The notes under the pieces: generated by a model
Database searches by the model: none
Seen by the model: the letters and a program-made list of their open reading frames with translations, nothing else
Told to the model about the DNA's origin: nothing
Translations under genes and position numbers: made by a program
Assembly: GCA_963851325.1 (NCBI GenBank)
Contig: CAWKOR010000001.1
Span: 3,906,001 to 3,970,000, forward strand
Origin: DATGKG01 sp963851325
GTDB taxonomy: Bacteria > Desulfobacterota > Binatia > Binatales > Binataceae
Direction of reading: 5' to 3'
DNA: 64,000 bases
Shown: positions 17,648-26,997 of the stretch, one piece after another
Layout of the letters: each line of letters begins with the position of its first letter
Numbering within the stretch: position 1 is the stretch's first letter

Positions 17648-18937
17648 CTAGGGCGCGGCGGCCACCATCGCGCGAACGGTGCAGAAATCCTTGTTGATCG
17701 CACCCATGTTGATGTACCAGCATTCGCGCTCAGGAGTCGTCTGGCCGGGTAAATAACACATCGCGGAAAGACCGCCCTGCTCATCGAGCGAACTCGAGCC
17801 GACCACGAACTCGCGCTTGAACGGATAGATGGCCACCCTTGCATCGGGGACAGGGCGATCGCGATAGGCGAGCCAGTAGAGATTGTTCTTCCATAGCTGA
17901 CCCTTGCGATCGTAGGTATCGACGTACGGCTCGAACCACACCTCGGCGTCCAGATAGATCACGGTTTTGCTTTCCAGCACGTTGCTCGATTGTTTGCCGC
18001 TGTCTCGCGGATCCGATTCCACGATGTACATATGTCGCATTTCCCAAGCTTCCGGGCAGGCTGATGCTCCGGCGTCGGTCGGACACGTCATCTCGGGCGA
18101 ATGTTTGGCATGGACGCACGCAAGCAGGTTCTTCTCACCGAGGAACTTGTACTCATACTGTTCGGTCTTCGGGTTGTATCCCGAATAATGATCGGGATCG
18201 AAGGTCACGGTTCCGGTGTTCGAGCTCAGGATCGATTCGTCGAGGCGACGCACCCTGCGTGCGCCCGCCTGCCAGGTCCATGAGTCATCTCCGCGGCTCG
18301 GGTCGGCGTAGCGATATCGGATGATTCCGACGCCCCGCTGATCCTCAGGAGACAACACGGGATAGAGGGCGAACAACCACAGTCGCCCGGAAATCGTGAA
18401 ATCGGGGTCCGCCGGAAGCGGTTCGACCTCCGTCCTGCCGACGAGATTGTAGCCGGCGTAGTGCCCGACCTGGATGTCGTTGATGACGCGATGCTTGCCG
18501 CCGAGCTTCGGGTATTGTTCCTGGCAATCGAAGAATCGCAGATCGTAGTCGTCCGTGGTGATGGGTCGGAACACATTGTTCCATATGATTTTGGTGGCGA
18601 CGTCGGGATCATTGGGATCCAGCAGCGCGAAAGGCTGACCAGCTACATAACCCAGCAAAGTGCGATGATCGTTGCTGAGGCGCACCTGCGAGGAGTATCT
18701 CTCGGTCGCTTCGCGGTACGGGGGAGGCCAGCTAACCCGCTGCGGCGCGACAATCTCCATCTGCATTCCCAGCGTCATCCGGTAGTACACGCCCGGCGAG
18801 ACGAGGTCCTTCACCAGGCTGGCATTTTGTGAATTGACAATCTGCCCCGGCTTGACCTGCGCAAGCGCGGACGTGGAGAGCACGATAGAGAGCGCAACAC
18901 TGCCGACGACAGCACGCAACGCGAGCAGATTCGACAT
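17648..18937 (-). CDS. DUF1329 exported protein
   Basis: The 429-residue protein starts with a Sec signal peptide (…LSIVLSTSALAQVKPG) and has the DUF1329 pattern: LDPNDPDVATKIIWNN, an RLWLFALYPVLSPEDQRG strand, and YLDAEVWFEPYVDTYDRKGQLWKN near the C terminus. The fold is LolB-like, and members are outer-membrane or periplasmic proteins of unsettled function, often near lipid or sterol catabolism genes. Several cysteines (CSACV-like pairs are absent, but FDCQEQ, LACVH, MTCPTDAGASAC occur) could form disulphides. GGGAGG precedes the ATG by six bases. Confidence 0.85.
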   Translation of the reverse strand: MSNLLALRAVVGSVALSIVLSTSALAQVKPGQIVNSQNASLVKDLVSPGVYYRMTLGMQMEIVAPQRVSWPPPYREATERYSSQVRLSNDHRTLLGYVAGQPFALLDPNDPDVATKIIWNNVFRPITTDDYDLRFFDCQEQYPKLGGKHRVINDIQVGHYAGYNLVGRTEVEPLPADPDFTISGRLWLFALYPVLSPEDQRGVGIIRYRYADPSRGDDSWTWQAGARRVRRLDESILSSNTGTVTFDPDHYSGYNPKTEQYEYKFLGEKNLLACVHAKHSPEMTCPTDAGASACPEAWEMRHMYIVESDPRDSGKQSSNVLESKTVIYLDAEVWFEPYVDTYDRKGQLWKNNLYWLAYRDRPVPDARVAIYPFKREFVVGSSSLDEQGGLSAMCYLPGQTTPERECWYINMGAINKDFCTVRAMVAAAP

Positions 18938-18963
18938 AGCAGGCCTCCCAGAAGCGCGATTCG

Positions 18964-18974
18964 TACAATTTGTA
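18964..18974. promoter_or_regulatory. Short palindrome upstream of DUF1329 gene
   Basis: TACAATTTGTA is a near-perfect palindrome 27 bases upstream of the DUF1329 start. A related ATTGTACGCTTTGTAG sequence recurs about 75 bases further on. The roughly 250-base gap between this gene and the divergent Tad-type genes holds nothing else recognisable. Operator function is only a suggestion. Confidence 0.25.
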
Positions 18975-19191
18975 GGATTGGCCCTCCAGACAAGCGAGTC
19001 AACGCTGAAAAGTCATCATTGCTTAATTGACTGACTTGTAGCGAAATTGTACGCTTTGTAGCAGATTGCTGCGATTAAGAGCAGGCTAAGGGTAGCGGCA
19101 ACCTTCGAGGGGGATGGAAGCGTGCTGAACTCGGAACCGACTTTTCGGCATCATTTTCCGTATACCTCAGCACCGGCAGCGCGGGCAGATC

Positions 19192-20667
19192 GTGGTGTTG
19201 ATGACCTTGGCGCTGGTGGTTCTGATCGGATTTGTTGGAATCGTGGTGGATGTCGGAATTGCGCGCATCACCAGGCGCCAAATGCAAACCGCCGCCGACG
19301 CAGCCGCGGTTGCCGCAGCGCAGGCGCTGGGCGCTAACGCCGACTATACCGCCGCAGCCCTGCAGGCGGCCACTCAGAACGGCTTCACCTCAGAGCAAAG
19401 CACCCGGCTGAGTTCCTATCCGGTTTCAATTTCGGTTGCTGCTCCGACCAGCGGCAGTTATCAGGCCAATGCACAAGCGCTTCAGGTTACTATCAGTCAA
19501 CTGCAACAGACCTATTTTCTCGCCGCCTTGGGGATCCATTCGCTCGCAGTTAAGGCCAGCGCAGTTGGGCTGGCAAAGTCGGGTACGGCCTGCATCTATT
19601 CACTGGATCCCAACGGCAGCGGTTCGATTGCGATGAACGGAAACATTAACCTGAATAGTGCCTGCGGCATTCTGGTTGATTCCACCAGCAACAGCGGTCT
19701 AACTGTCACCGGCAATATCCACATCAGTGACACTTTTACCGGTGTGGTGGGAAACTACTCGAGCAGCGGCAACATCTCATTCACCCCGACACCGATCACG
19801 GGAGTCGCGGCCTTTGGAGATCCTCTGGCCGGGATTCCTGCGCCGTCGGTTCCGACCTGCACCCAGGCGAGCACCAACAAGTCAGGCAGCCTTTCGGTCT
19901 CGAGCGCGCAAACCATCAATCCGGGAGTGTATCCGAGCGGAGTCAGTGTGTCGGGAAACTTCGGCACCGTAACCTTCAATGGCGGTAACTGGGGAAACTC
20001 CATTTCCGCCAGCGGTAACGGTTCGATCGTTTTGAACCCGGGCCAGTACCAGAATGGCGGAGGTTCCGGCAACAGCGTTTCTGTCAACGGCAATACGACC
20101 GTCACTATGAATACCGGGGACTATACCTTCTGCGGGCCAGTCAATCTGAACGGGAATACCGGGACGGCGACTCTAAGCCCGGGCTTTTACTATGGCGGTA
20201 TTTCGATTAACGGCAATCAGGCGATTGCTTTCAATCCTGGGGTCTACGTCCTGGGTGGTGGCGGGCTTTCAATTAACGGCAACACCTCCTCGATGACCGG
20301 TACCGGAGTCACCTTCTACAACACGACCGGTCTGGGCGGCTATAAAGCTATCAAGTTAAATGGCAACACCCGGGTTAGCATGAGTGCGCCTACCACTGGA
20401 AGCTTGCAAGGAATTCTCTTTTTCCAGGACCGCTCGATTCCTACCTCCGGCGCCGCCAGTATCATAAATGGTAACTCGTCTTCGACTTTCGATGGTGCGA
20501 TTTATTTTCCAACTACCAAAGTCACCTTCAATGGAAATTCCAGCCAGAGCGGCTATACGATTCTGGTTGCCTACGATCTCTTATGGAATGGCAACAGCTC
20601 CATCGGAAACGACTACACCAGTCTTGCCAATGGCTCTCCGATAAAGGCCGGGCTGTTGGTCCAATGA
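19192..20667 (+). CDS. Tad-like protein with long Asn/Gly repeat region
   Basis: The N terminus is a TadE/G-type pilin-like anchor: RGQIVVLMTLALVVLIG, a transmembrane helix, then ARITRRQMQTAADAAAVAAA. About 330 residues follow that are rich in short NGN/SGN turns at regular spacing (SVNGNTTVTMN, NLNGNTGTATLS, SINGNQAIAFN, SINGNTSSMTG), suggesting a parallel beta-helix stalk on the cell surface. Start choice is unsure. GTG 19192 begins inside the usual motif and lacks a ribosome-binding site. A GTG at 19122 with a good upstream GGAAG would give MLNSEPTFRHHF…, which needs a one-base shift near 19165-19180 to join this frame. The stop overlaps the next ATG. Confidence 0.7.
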   Translation: MVLMTLALVVLIGFVGIVVDVGIARITRRQMQTAADAAAVAAAQALGANADYTAAALQAATQNGFTSEQSTRLSSYPVSISVAAPTSGSYQANAQALQVTISQLQQTYFLAALGIHSLAVKASAVGLAKSGTACIYSLDPNGSGSIAMNGNINLNSACGILVDSTSNSGLTVTGNIHISDTFTGVVGNYSSSGNISFTPTPITGVAAFGDPLAGIPAPSVPTCTQASTNKSGSLSVSSAQTINPGVYPSGVSVSGNFGTVTFNGGNWGNSISASGNGSIVLNPGQYQNGGGSGNSVSVNGNTTVTMNTGDYTFCGPVNLNGNTGTATLSPGFYYGGISINGNQAIAFNPGVYVLGGGGLSINGNTSSMTGTGVTFYNTTGLGGYKAIKLNGNTRVSMSAPTTGSLQGILFFQDRSIPTSGAASIINGNSSSTFDGAIYFPTTKVTFNGNSSQSGYTILVAYDLLWNGNSSIGNDYTSLANGSPIKAGLLVQ

Positions 20668-21158
20668 GTTCGACGCAAGTTGCACAGATGACCGCGAACT
20701 CCCGAAGATCTGCTAACGGTCAGATCTTGCGGAGCCTATGCAGTCAGGTCGGACAGAGCGCGGTCGAGTTTGGTCTGATCGCGCCGGTCATTATTTTACT
20801 TTTGGTGATCGGCTCGGATGTTGCGCGGGTCTTCACCACCTCGCTTACCCTGGGCAGCGCGGCGCAAGCCGGAGTACAGTACGGTGCGCAGAATCGTTCC
20901 AGTGCGTCCGACTTCAGCGGAATGAGAACGGCTGCGAGCAACGATGCAAACGGGCTGCCGGGCTTCAGTGCAAACGCTTCGAACTTTTGTTTATGTGACG
21001 GTGCGTCAACGTCATGTACCAGCGCGGCAGGTTGCGCCAGTAATTTCCAGCTCTATGTAAAGGTCACTACCACTGCATCCTTTAGTACTCTGCTTCCATA
21101 TCCAGGAATCACTCGGACCCTGTCGCTCCAGGGAAACGCCACAATGCTGGTCCCCTAG
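20664..21158 (+). CDS. TadE-like pseudopilin
   Basis: A 164-residue protein has a TadE-family N terminus: a basic leader, then GQSAVEFGLIAPVIILLLVIG, one transmembrane helix with the conserved Glu after the cleavage-like Gly. The outer domain contains two cysteine pairs (FCLCDGASTSC, AAGCAS). It overlaps the upstream gene by ATGA, so the two are translationally coupled. In Tad systems such minor pseudopilins act in Flp pilus assembly; no TadA ATPase, prepilin peptidase or secretin is present here. Confidence 0.82.
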   Translation: MSSTQVAQMTANSRRSANGQILRSLCSQVGQSAVEFGLIAPVIILLLVIGSDVARVFTTSLTLGSAAQAGVQYGAQNRSSASDFSGMRTAASNDANGLPGFSANASNFCLCDGASTSCTSAAGCASNFQLYVKVTTTASFSTLLPYPGITRTLSLQGNATMLVP

Positions 21159-21164
21159 AGAGTT

Positions 21165-21590
21165 ATGCGGCGCATTCATGCAAATTGCATAGTCTCGAGC
21201 GGGCGCTCTCGCGGGCAGACTGCCACTGAGTTTGCCCTGATCGCACTCGGAATCCTGACTTTGATGTTTGCCGTCATGCAGGGCACCTCCGCGGTCTATG
21301 CTTACAATTTTGTAACCTATGCGTCGCGAGATGCCGCACGTTACGCGATGGTCAGGGGCGCGACCAGCCCGCAACCCGCAACCACCACGGACGTCCGGAA
21401 TTTCGTGCTATCCGAAGCACAAGGGATCAACACCAATTCGGTGACGGTGAATACCACTTGGAACCCGAACAACAATCCAGGCAACACGGTTAAAGTGAAG
21501 GTTACTTATTCCTTCGCACCGATCGCACGCATCGCATCGAAGCTAACCCTGACGCTCAGCAGCAGCTCGCAGATGGTTATCTCACAATAG
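21165..21590 (+). CDS. TadE-like pseudopilin
   Basis: This is a second, shorter pseudopilin of 141 residues whose N terminus reads SRGQTATEFALIALGILTLMFAVMQG. The conserved Glu and one membrane helix are followed by YASRDAARYAMVRGA, the usual periplasmic helix, and a beta-rich tail. It begins seven bases after the previous gene, so all three envelope genes form one operon. The gene converges on macB. Confidence 0.82.
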   Translation: MRRIHANCIVSSGRSRGQTATEFALIALGILTLMFAVMQGTSAVYAYNFVTYASRDAARYAMVRGATSPQPATTTDVRNFVLSEAQGINTNSVTVNTTWNPNNNPGNTVKVKVTYSFAPIARIASKLTLTLSSSSQMVISQ

Positions 21591-21625
21591 CTGGAGACCT
21601 ATCTGGTTCGTTTGCGGACGAGATT

Positions 21626-23763
21626 CTACTCATAGCGAAGTGCATCGATAGGATTCAGCAGCGAGGCTTTGCGCGCAGGATAGTAGCCGAAGAAAATCCC
21701 GACCGCCGCTGAAAACAAAAAACCGCCGATGATGGCGCGGCTCGAGAGCAGGGTGGGCCATCCGGCCAGCAGCGAGATGCTCTCCGATGCTCCTACTCCG
21801 GCAAGTATGCCGGCCACGCCTCCGATGATGCTCAGCAGCATTGCCTCGACCAGGAATTGCAAAAGGATGTGGATGCGTCGCGCGCCAATTGCCATCCGGA
21901 TCCCGATCTCGCGCGTACGCTCGGTCACCGACACCAGCAGGATATTCATGATCCCGATGCCGCCCACAAGCAGCGAAATCGACGCGACGGTGGCCAGCAG
22001 CAACGCCATCACGCGGCTGCTGCTCTCGGCGGCCTTTGCGATTTCACTGAGATTGCGGATATCGAAATCGGACTCGCGGCCGGGCGCAATTCGATGACGC
22101 GCGCGCAGCGTATCGGTGATCTGCTTGATGGCATCGGGAATCAACTCCTCACTGCGCGCCTCGGCGAAAATTATCTGCACCACGCCGGTCATCTTGGGTG
22201 GCGCGCCGAAGGGACTGATGACGGTCGTGCTGGCATTGTAAATCGCGGTTGGATTGGGTGCACTTGCGTAAGGATTGATGATACTTGGCGTCGCCGCCGC
22301 GGCTGCCTGCGCGAGCACCGGGGTTGCCACGCCGAGGACCTTTCGCTCGGCAGTGGTAAACGGAATGAGCACCAGGTCATCTTGATCCTGGCCGAAGCTG
22401 GACTGGCCCTTGGAGGCGAGCACGCCGACCACGCGCATCTGCACATGCTTCACGCGAATCATCGAGCCGATCGGATCCTGATGCTCGCCGAACAGGTTTT
22501 TGACCACCGTAGTCCCAAGCAGGCAAACCAGCGCGGCGGATCTTCGTCCTCCTGGGTTAGATCCCGGCCCGAGGTCACCGGCCAACCGCGAATTTGCAGA
22601 TAGGTCGGCGTGACCCCGCTGATGCTGGTGCTCCAGTTCTGGTTGGCGTTCTCGACCTGCGCGGTTTGCCGATCCTGATAGCTGACCACCAGCACCGCGG
22701 GATCTTCTTTGGGAATCGCCTCGGCATCGGCGGCCGTTAGCGTCGAGCGGCTGCCGAATCCTCCACGAACCCCGCTGCTGGTCACTGCGCCCGGCAGCAC
22801 AATCAGCAGGTTGGTGCCGAGGCTTGCGATCTGTTCCTGCACGGCCTGATTCGCGCCTTGCCCAACCGCGACCATCGCGATCAGCGCAGCGACCCCAATG
22901 AAGATCCCCAGCATCGTCAGCGCGGATCGCAGCTTGTTGCGCGCCAGCGCGCGGCCCGCAGCGCGCAGCGCCATCATCCCGAAGCGTTGCGATGCGGCAG
23001 CCTCGCCTCGCGTGGCCGCTGCCATGCCGCCGGGTTTCGGCGCGGCCGCTTCGAGAGGCTCTGGAACATGTTGTCCGCGCTGCCTCTGATCCGAGACGAT
23101 CAGTCCGTCACGTACGGTCACAACCCGGTCGGCATACTGTGCAACTTCGGAATCGTGGGTGACCAGAACCACCGTCAATCCGCGCTCGCGATTGAGCCGC
23201 TGCAGCGTCGTCATGATCTCGCTCGAGGTAACAGAATCGAGGTTTCCGGTCGGCTCGTCAGCGAGCAGGATCGCGGGATCGTTAATTAGCGCGCGTGCAA
23301 TCGCGACGCGCTGCTGCTGTCCGCCCGAAAGCTGGTTGGTGTGATTCTGCTCGCGGCCCTCCAGCCCCAGGAGCTTGAGCGATGCACGGGCGCGTCGCTC
23401 AGTTTCGGCCATGTCGCCCGAATAGAGCAGCGGGAGTTCGACGTTCTCCAGCGCGCTGGTTCGCGAGAGCAGATTGAAGCTCTGGAAGACAAACCCGATT
23501 CTCCTGCTTCGGATTCCGGCGAGCTCGGGCTCGGTCAATGAGGCGACATCGACGCCTTCCAGCAAGTAGGTTCCGCTGCTCGGGCTGTCGAGGCACCCGA
23601 TCACGTTCATCAAAGTGGACTTGCCGGAGCCCGAGGCGCCCATGATTGCGATAAACTCACCGCGCTGGATCTGCAGGCTCACCCCGCGCAGCGCGCGTAC
23701 CTCGACGTCGCCGAGATGGTAGGTCTTGGTCAGGTCGCGAACTTCTATGACGGTGTCGGGCAT
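21626..23763 (-). pseudogene. macB: MacB-type ABC transporter (ATPase plus permease), frameshifted
   Basis: The 5' part (23763 down to about 22547) encodes the ATPase with Walker A GASGSGKST, signature LSGGQQQR and Walker B ILLADEPTGNLDS. A linker and the first membrane helix with the MacB periplasmic core follow. The 3' part (to 21626) continues the core from SAALVCLLGTTVVKNLFG and carries the three FtsX-type helices ending in NPIDALRYE. The two lie in different frames; one missing base around 22545-22552 explains it. Restored, the protein is about 712 residues. With MacA just upstream it would form an efflux pump working through a TolC-like channel. The break may be real or an assembly indel. 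Confidence 0.85.
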
Positions 23764-23772
23764 ATCGATGAC

Positions 23773-24978
23773 TTAGAAATGATGCGGCATCCTCGGGCCC
23801 GATCGCGACGAAGCCTGCGCGGTGCTGCGCTTGGTTTCATCAATCGCAACCTGGTCGCCCTCGTGAAGGTCGCCGCTAACGATCTCCACCACGTTGCCAT
23901 CGTCGAGGCCGCGGACGACATCGACTTTGCGCAGTTTTCCGTCATCGGATACCCAGACGTGCGCATTGCGACCGGATCCGTCTTTGGCGAGGTGCGCGTG
24001 CTGATGCTGGACGGCGCCATCGGGTGAAAATCGTAGCGCTTGGAGCGGCACCTTGAGCGCCTGGTTGCGCTCCGCAATCACGATCCTCGCATTGGCGGTC
24101 ATGCCGGGCTTGAGCAGCAACTCGGGATTCGATACCGCGATGACCACATCGTAGGTCACCACGTTCTGCACTGTGATGGGCGATTGCCGCACCTGGGCGA
24201 CTTCGCCCCAGAAAGTTCGATCGGGGAACGCATCGACGGTAAAGCCGGCCTTTTGTCCTACATGCACCGGGCCGACGTCTGATTCGCTGACGTTGGTGTC
24301 GACCTGCATCTTGGTCAGGTCTTGTGCGATCAAAAACAGGGTGGGGGTCTGGAAGCTGGCCGCGACCGTCTGGCCGAGGTCGACATTGCGCGACACCACC
24401 GTTCCATCGACCGGCGAAATGATGCTGGTGTACCCGAGGTTGACCTTGGCTGCGTTCACCGCCGCTTGCTGCTGCATGATGGCGGCCTTGTCGACGTTGA
24501 CCTGCGCCGCCGCTGCATCATGGGTGGCCTTTGCGCTGTCCAGCGCGTCCTTTGAAATGACGTGCTCGTCGATGAGCTTCAGGTCGCGCTCATAGGTGAC
24601 TCGGGCGTACTCCAGGGTGGCTTTGTCCTTCTGCAATTGCGCGGTCGCGTTGGCCAGGTTCGCCTCCGCCTGGTCGAGAGTGTTCTGGTAGGTGCGCGGA
24701 TCAATCTTGGCGCAGAGCTGGCCCTTTTTGACTTGCGTGTTGAAGTCGCAGAGCATCTGCACGATAGGTCCGGAAACGTAACTGCCGACCTGCACCGTCA
24801 CCACCGGATTGACTGTGCCGGTGGCAGTAACGGCCTGTACGATTTCACCTTGGGAAGCAGCGGTAGTGACGTACTGGGCGCTACTCGAGCCGCCACGCAG
24901 GAAGTAAGCAGCGACGGCAACAATGAGGACGGCGACGATAAGGACTCGTCGGCCCAGCTTCCAGGATCGGAACGTCAT
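23773..24978 (-). CDS. macA: MacA-like periplasmic adaptor
   Basis: The protein (about 401 residues from the chosen ATG) has an N-terminal membrane anchor (RRVLIVAVLIVAVAAYF), then the lipoyl/barrel-sandwich hybrid half-domains around GTVNPVVTVQVGSYVSGPI and TSIISPVDGTVVSRNVDLGQ. Between them is a long coiled coil with Ala/Gln-rich heptads, and a beta-barrel and membrane-proximal domain follow. It is the periplasmic adaptor that links MacB to an outer-membrane TolC-like channel. Starts at 25035 or 25122 are also open; 24978 places the anchor at the N terminus. The macB start is nine bases beyond the stop, so both share an operon. Confidence 0.87.
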   Translation of the reverse strand: MTFRSWKLGRRVLIVAVLIVAVAAYFLRGGSSSAQYVTTAASQGEIVQAVTATGTVNPVVTVQVGSYVSGPIVQMLCDFNTQVKKGQLCAKIDPRTYQNTLDQAEANLANATAQLQKDKATLEYARVTYERDLKLIDEHVISKDALDSAKATHDAAAAQVNVDKAAIMQQQAAVNAAKVNLGYTSIISPVDGTVVSRNVDLGQTVAASFQTPTLFLIAQDLTKMQVDTNVSESDVGPVHVGQKAGFTVDAFPDRTFWGEVAQVRQSPITVQNVVTYDVVIAVSNPELLLKPGMTANARIVIAERNQALKVPLQALRFSPDGAVQHQHAHLAKDGSGRNAHVWVSDDGKLRKVDVVRGLDDGNVVEIVSGDLHEGDQVAIDETKRSTAQASSRSGPRMPHHF

Positions 24979-25087
24979 CGGGATGCGTCGATTATAGATG
25001 TCCGCCGCGGCGCTATTCCAGTAAGTTGCCATCATCTTAATATGACGTGCCTTACGCACATTAGTTACGAGTAAAATGGAGGCGGAT

Positions 25088-26275
25088 ATGATGGCGGCTG
25101 CCCCACCGCTTGACGGCATCAAAGTGATAGATTTGACCCGCTATCTTGCGGGGCCGTTCTGCACCCAAATCCTCGGCGACTACGGTGCCGAGATCATCAA
25201 GGTCGAACCGGTTGAAGGCGCCCGCGCCGACCTCGGCAAATATTCGGGCAAGGACAACTATTTCTTCCTGAGCTCGAATCGGTCTAAAAAAAGCGTCCAG
25301 ATCGATACCAAAAACTCGCAGGGCCGCACTGTCCTGATGCGCCTGCTCGAATCCGCGGACGTCTTGGTAGATAATTTCCGTCCCGGTGTCATCGAGGCGA
25401 TGGGCTTTGGTTTCGAAGCGCTCTCGCAGCGAAATCCCAGAATCATCACCTGCAGCATCTCGGGTTTCGGCTCGACCGGCCCGCTGCGCGACTATCCGGG
25501 CTTCGACCAGATAGCGCAGGGCATGTCGGGTCTGATGAGCGTCACCGGCACGGCGGAAAGCGGGCCAACCCGGGTCGGGATCGCGATCTGCGACCTGCTA
25601 GGCGGAATCTTTTCGGCGCAGGGAATCCTGCTCGCGCTTGAAGCGCGCCATCGCACCGGCCACGGCCAGCGCGTTGAGACCTCGCTGCTTGAGTCGATCG
25701 TCAGCATCCTGAGCTGGTCGGCGGGTATCTACTTCGACACCGGTAAGACGCCGGGACCGGCCGGCAACAATCATCCGCTCTCCTCGCCGCATGGTGTTTT
25801 CAAGGCATCGGATCGCGTGTTCAACATTGCCGTTGGGAACGAGGCGATGTGGCGTAAGTTCGTCGGCATCATCAGTCGGCCCGAGCTCGCGAATGACGAC
25901 CGCTTCATCGGCACCGGCCATCGCATCAAGTATCGCGACGCGCTGACCGCGGAGATAAATGCGGCGTTAGCCTCGCATCCGGCGCAGTACTGGATCGATT
26001 TGTTCAATCGCGAAGGGATTCCTGCGGGACCGATTTTCACCATCGAGGAGATGTTCAATCACCCGCAGACGGCGGCGCGCGAGATGCTGCTGAAAATGCC
26101 GCATCCCGCGATCGGCACGTATCTGACCACGGGATTGGCGGCGAAGTTATCGGAGACGCCGGGGCACATCACTCGTCCACCGCTGTTGGGTGAGCATACC
26201 GAGGAGGTGCTGCGCGCATGCGGGTTCGGTGCGGAAGAGATCACCAATCTTCGCGAGGCAAAGGCGATCAAATAA
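25088..26275 (+). CDS. CaiB/BaiF-type (family III) CoA transferase
   Basis: The full-length protein of about 395 residues has the family N terminus LDGIKVIDLTRYLAGPFCTQILGDYGAEIIKVE (landmark near residues 8-40). It also carries DNFRPGVIEAMGFG with the region's Asp, ISGFGSTGPLRDYPGFDQIAQGMSG, and a C-terminal LLGEHTEEVLRACGF. The catalytic Asp is expected in LLGGIF-adjacent AICDLLGGI. It moves CoA between carboxylic acids. GGAGG at 25078-25082 sits five bases before ATG 25088 and eight before ATG 25091; the ATG at 25076 would lie upstream of that site and is disfavoured. It is divergent from macA. Confidence 0.9.
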   Translation: MMAAAPPLDGIKVIDLTRYLAGPFCTQILGDYGAEIIKVEPVEGARADLGKYSGKDNYFFLSSNRSKKSVQIDTKNSQGRTVLMRLLESADVLVDNFRPGVIEAMGFGFEALSQRNPRIITCSISGFGSTGPLRDYPGFDQIAQGMSGLMSVTGTAESGPTRVGIAICDLLGGIFSAQGILLALEARHRTGHGQRVETSLLESIVSILSWSAGIYFDTGKTPGPAGNNHPLSSPHGVFKASDRVFNIAVGNEAMWRKFVGIISRPELANDDRFIGTGHRIKYRDALTAEINAALASHPAQYWIDLFNREGIPAGPIFTIEEMFNHPQTAAREMLLKMPHPAIGTYLTTGLAAKLSETPGHITRPPLLGEHTEEVLRACGFGAEEITNLREAKAIK

Positions 26276-26879
26276 CCTGCTGCCAGGGAACGATGGTCAA
26301 CTTCGGCCACAATCGGACCCATCGCATCACTTTAGCGTGATAGATCTCCTCGGTGATTTGGACCTTGTTGGGTCGAACGATCAGACCCCTCAGATCGTTG
26401 AGTCCGAAGGGCGCATACGCGGTGAAGCCCGTCGGTGGGTCTAAACGAACGCCGACGCTGGTTGCGGTTGTGGGCCAGGTGTTGATGGCGTCCTCGGTCG
26501 ACTGGTACGCATCAATGTCATAACCGAATCGTTGCGCATACCACAGGTGGACCCGCGCTTCGTTTTTGACTTCAACGGTAACGCCGAGATCATCGAAAAC
26601 TTCGCGCGCCTTTCCAATCACCGCGTCTTCAGCTTCGTACGAGAGGTCCGTCGAATCAAAATAGACGAGATCGTAATCGCGAATTCCAAAGGTAGGATCG
26701 AATCCGTGCGCGACATTCCACACTGTTTGAGCGATGCATCCGGCGCCTAGATACCAGTTGGGAATTCTTAACTGCGGCGCGCGATCAAGAATTGCTTTTG
26801 CAATTGGGCTTCGCACCACGGTTTGCACTAGCCATTCCGTCTGCGTTGGCAAATCTCGTTTGTACGGAAGGTCAGCCAT
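26268..26879 (-). CDS. Nucleotidyltransferase-fold protein (NTP_transf_6 type)
   Basis: A protein of 203 residues resembles the COG3575/PF06042 family. It has WYLGAGCIAQTVWN early on, then GIRDYDLVYFDSTDLSYEAED with the paired Asp of a nucleotidyltransferase core, and VRLDPPTGFTAYAPFGLNDL near the C terminus. The family's function is poorly known. The start at 26879 (MADLPYK) was chosen over a longer frame because it matches the usual N terminus. Its 3' end overlaps the CoA transferase by eight bases on the opposite strand. Confidence 0.8.
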   Translation of the reverse strand: MADLPYKRDLPTQTEWLVQTVVRSPIAKAILDRAPQLRIPNWYLGAGCIAQTVWNVAHGFDPTFGIRDYDLVYFDSTDLSYEAEDAVIGKAREVFDDLGVTVEVKNEARVHLWYAQRFGYDIDAYQSTEDAINTWPTTATSVGVRLDPPTGFTAYAPFGLNDLRGLIVRPNKVQITEEIYHAKVMRWVRLWPKLTIVPWQQVI

Positions 26880-26942
26880 CGTTATTCGAGTGGCGAATTT
26901 TGACACTAGGCCCACGAGTTGGGAATGGGACCGTCGTCCGCG

Positions 26943-26972
26943 AAAAAAGCGGCCCGAAAATCTCCGAGCCGC
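26943..26972 (-). terminator. Rho-independent terminator of rpoD
   Basis: On the minus strand an eight-pair stem GCGGCTCG/CGGGCCGC (one G-U pair) with an eight-base loop is followed by TTTTTT. It sits about 25 bases past the rpoD stop. Confidence 0.8.
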
Positions 26973-26997
26973 CTTTCAGCTAGCTATGTTGCAACGT

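Noticed and set aside
19980..20640. Regularly spaced short repeats that might suggest a CRISPR array
   Set aside because: The repeats are codon-level NGN turns within a protein; there are no constant direct repeats with unique spacers.
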